NCBI GenBank assembly: GCA_041687755.1
Contig: JBDNJM010000037.1
Coordinates: 1 to 55,301 of the forward strand
Direction of reading: 5' to 3'
Origin: JBDNJM01 sp041687755
Lineage (GTDB): Bacteria; Planctomycetota; UBA1135; GCA-002686595
Length of the DNA stretch: 55,301 nt
Positions within the stretch are counted from its first letter, which is position 1, and every line of letters begins with the position of its first letter. Of the stretch, positions 54,497 through 55,301 are shown piece after piece. The notes below the pieces were generated by a model. It was not told the origin of the DNA, did no database searches, and worked only from the letters and a program-made list of their open reading frames with translations. Both the position numbers and the translations under genes were made by a program.

Positions 54497-55114
54497 ATGG
54501 AAATCAAAGGCAACCACACCAGCTTTCGCCCGAACGACCCTCCCCGCCCCGAGCGCGCCGTGCCCACCGGTGCGCCCCAGCGCGACTCCGACAGCGTCGG
54601 CGCAGAGCGCCGGCGCCTGGCGGCGAACCAGCCCGAGGTCGTCAGCGACGCCCTGACCAAGCGTCAGCTCCGCCAGCTGCGGCTCGCCAACATCGCCGCC
54701 GACAAGCGTGCCGAGGGCGCCGGCAACACCGAGGGTCCGGTCGCCGGCGACGGCAGTCCCATCACGCAGCGCCGGCGCCTGGCGGCGAACAAGCCCGAAG
54801 TCGTCACTGACGAGCTGAGCAAGCGCCAGCTGCGCCAGCTGCGGCTCGCCAACATCGCGGCCGACCTGCGCGCCGACGGCGCCGGCAACACCGAGCGCCC
54901 GGTCCCGGGCGGCGGCGTGGACTCGATCTCGGTCTCGTCCAGCGCCGAGCGCTTGGCCAAGGTCGAGGACACGGTTCGCAAGTTCGAGACCCCGAGCCGC
55001 TCCGCCCGCCTGGGCGAGCTGCGCCAGGCCTTTCAGAACGGCGATCTCAACACCGCCGAGCTGATGAAGAAGACCGCCGAGGAGATGCTGAGCCAACGCT
55101 CGAAGCTCGGCTGA
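54497..55114 (+). CDS. FlgM-like (anti-sigma-28) protein with internal duplication
   Basis: 205 residues from ATG 54497, preceded by AGGAGA (54484-54489), a clear Shine-Dalgarno. The C-terminal 70 residues resemble FlgM: VDSISVSSSAERLAKVEDTV, then RLGELRQAFQNGDLNTAELM and KKTAEEMLSQRSKL, the helical sigma-28-binding part with a typical pattern of small C-terminal helices. The N-terminal 130 residues carry two copies of a module starting RRRLAAN and running through KRQLRQLRLANIAAD to EGAGNTE or DGAGNTE, offset by 54 residues, mostly predicted disordered to helical. FlgM binds FliA in the cytoplasm until export. No flagellar gene is nearby. Assignment to FlgM is by pattern, not search. Confidence 0.65.
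   Translation: MEIKGNHTSFRPNDPPRPERAVPTGAPQRDSDSVGAERRRLAANQPEVVSDALTKRQLRQLRLANIAADKRAEGAGNTEGPVAGDGSPITQRRRLAANKPEVVTDELSKRQLRQLRLANIAADLRADGAGNTERPVPGGGVDSISVSSSAERLAKVEDTVRKFETPSRSARLGELRQAFQNGDLNTAELMKKTAEEMLSQRSKLG
54609..54908 (+). repeat. Internal gene duplication, about 45 codons, two copies
   Basis: The segment from about 54611 recurs from about 54773 with a period of 162 bp (54 codons). Identity is high over about 45 codons, including the run GGCGCCTGGCGGCGAAC at both places. Differences are mostly at third positions and in the first-copy Gln/Ala against second-copy Lys/Glu codons, indicating selection on the protein. Confidence 0.85.
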
Positions 55115-55149
55115 CGGCAGACCGCCAATTTTAGAAGTCACGCCTCCAA

Positions 55150-55176
55150 CCGGCCGACCCGTCGCGTGTCGGCCGG
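55150..55176 (+). terminator. Hairpin downstream of the FlgM-like gene, terminator candidate
   Basis: CCGGCCGAC (55150-55158) pairs perfectly with GTCGGCCGG (55168-55176) around a 9-nt loop, about 35 nt after the stop codon. The flank ATGCATTTCC is weakly T rich. Confidence 0.5.
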
Positions 55177-55213
55177 ATGCATTTCCGGCCCGCGTGCCAG
55201 GGGACCTCGCCGT

Positions 55214-55301
55214 CTGGCCGGGGGGAAGGATACGGTGCCAGGCACGTTTTCACCGGCCCGGGGGTCTCCCTGCCGCTATGCGGCAGGGAGACCCCCGGGC
55301 C
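55214..55301. repeat. Half of a REP/BIME-like palindromic element at the right window edge
   Basis: Positions 55255-55276 and 55280-55301 are a perfect 22-bp hairpin around TAT. They are preceded by the 40-bp block 55219-55258 shared in reverse complement with 37-76. The outer edge CTGGCCGGGGGG matches the element at 27740. The window ends exactly on the base that pairs with 55255, so the second arm is missing. Confidence 0.85.

Overview
The window is high-GC bacterial DNA with densely packed genes and protein families that together suggest a Planctomycetota-type organism, probably a contig from an environmental genome. Those families are alkaline-phosphatase-fold lipoproteins ending in LGYL, a decayed membrane Ser/Thr kinase, a PilM/PilN-like fusion, a vanadium haloperoxidase, HEAT/cyclophilin lipoproteins and GT-C/GT87 mannosyltransferase-like proteins. 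This is inference; there is no rRNA marker. I found no tRNA, rRNA, CRISPR array or complete insertion sequence. Housekeeping genes are scattered singly: aroB, carB, ndh-like, ribBA, purH, prfB (with its programmed frameshift) and sfsA.

Layout. 1-11.8 kb: Na+/Ca2+ exchanger, class I amidotransferase, membrane protein, aroB, carB, SDR protein, SRPBCC protein, type II NADH dehydrogenase. 11.8-17 kb (minus strand): ECF sigma factor, zinc-finger anti-sigma factor, Spy-like protein, PilM/PilN fusion, PilO-like protein, membrane-DCC fusion. 17.3-23.7 kb: vanadium haloperoxidase, then two decayed genes (an anchored regulatory-like protein and the C-terminal half of a Ser/Thr kinase). 23.7-33 kb: ribBA, HEAT-cyclophilin lipoprotein, coiled-coil serine protease, two polytopic glycosyltransferases. 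32.8-41 kb: class V aminotransferase, a sulfatase-like pseudogene, purH, an intact sulfatase-like lipoprotein. 41-47.5 kb: outer-membrane barrel protein, VolA/Pla-1-like lipase, prfB, sfsA, HAD hydrolase. 47.6-54.4 kb: a tightly coupled five-gene minus-strand operon (M1 peptidase, membrane protein, DUF2256 protein, lipoprotein, sulfatase-like lipoprotein). 54.5-55.1 kb: a FlgM-like protein with an internal duplication.

The most distinctive non-coding signal is a family of long REP/BIME-like palindromes. One has perfect 62-bp arms and ends 5 nt before the aroB start codon. One at 27.7 kb carries a 16-nt duplication in one arm. Two half-copies, in inverted orientation, form the two ends of the window, so the contig probably breaks at the dyad centres. 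The other clear signal is a set of single-base indels in short G runs, confined to three decaying genes, next to a real in-frame TAG in one of them.
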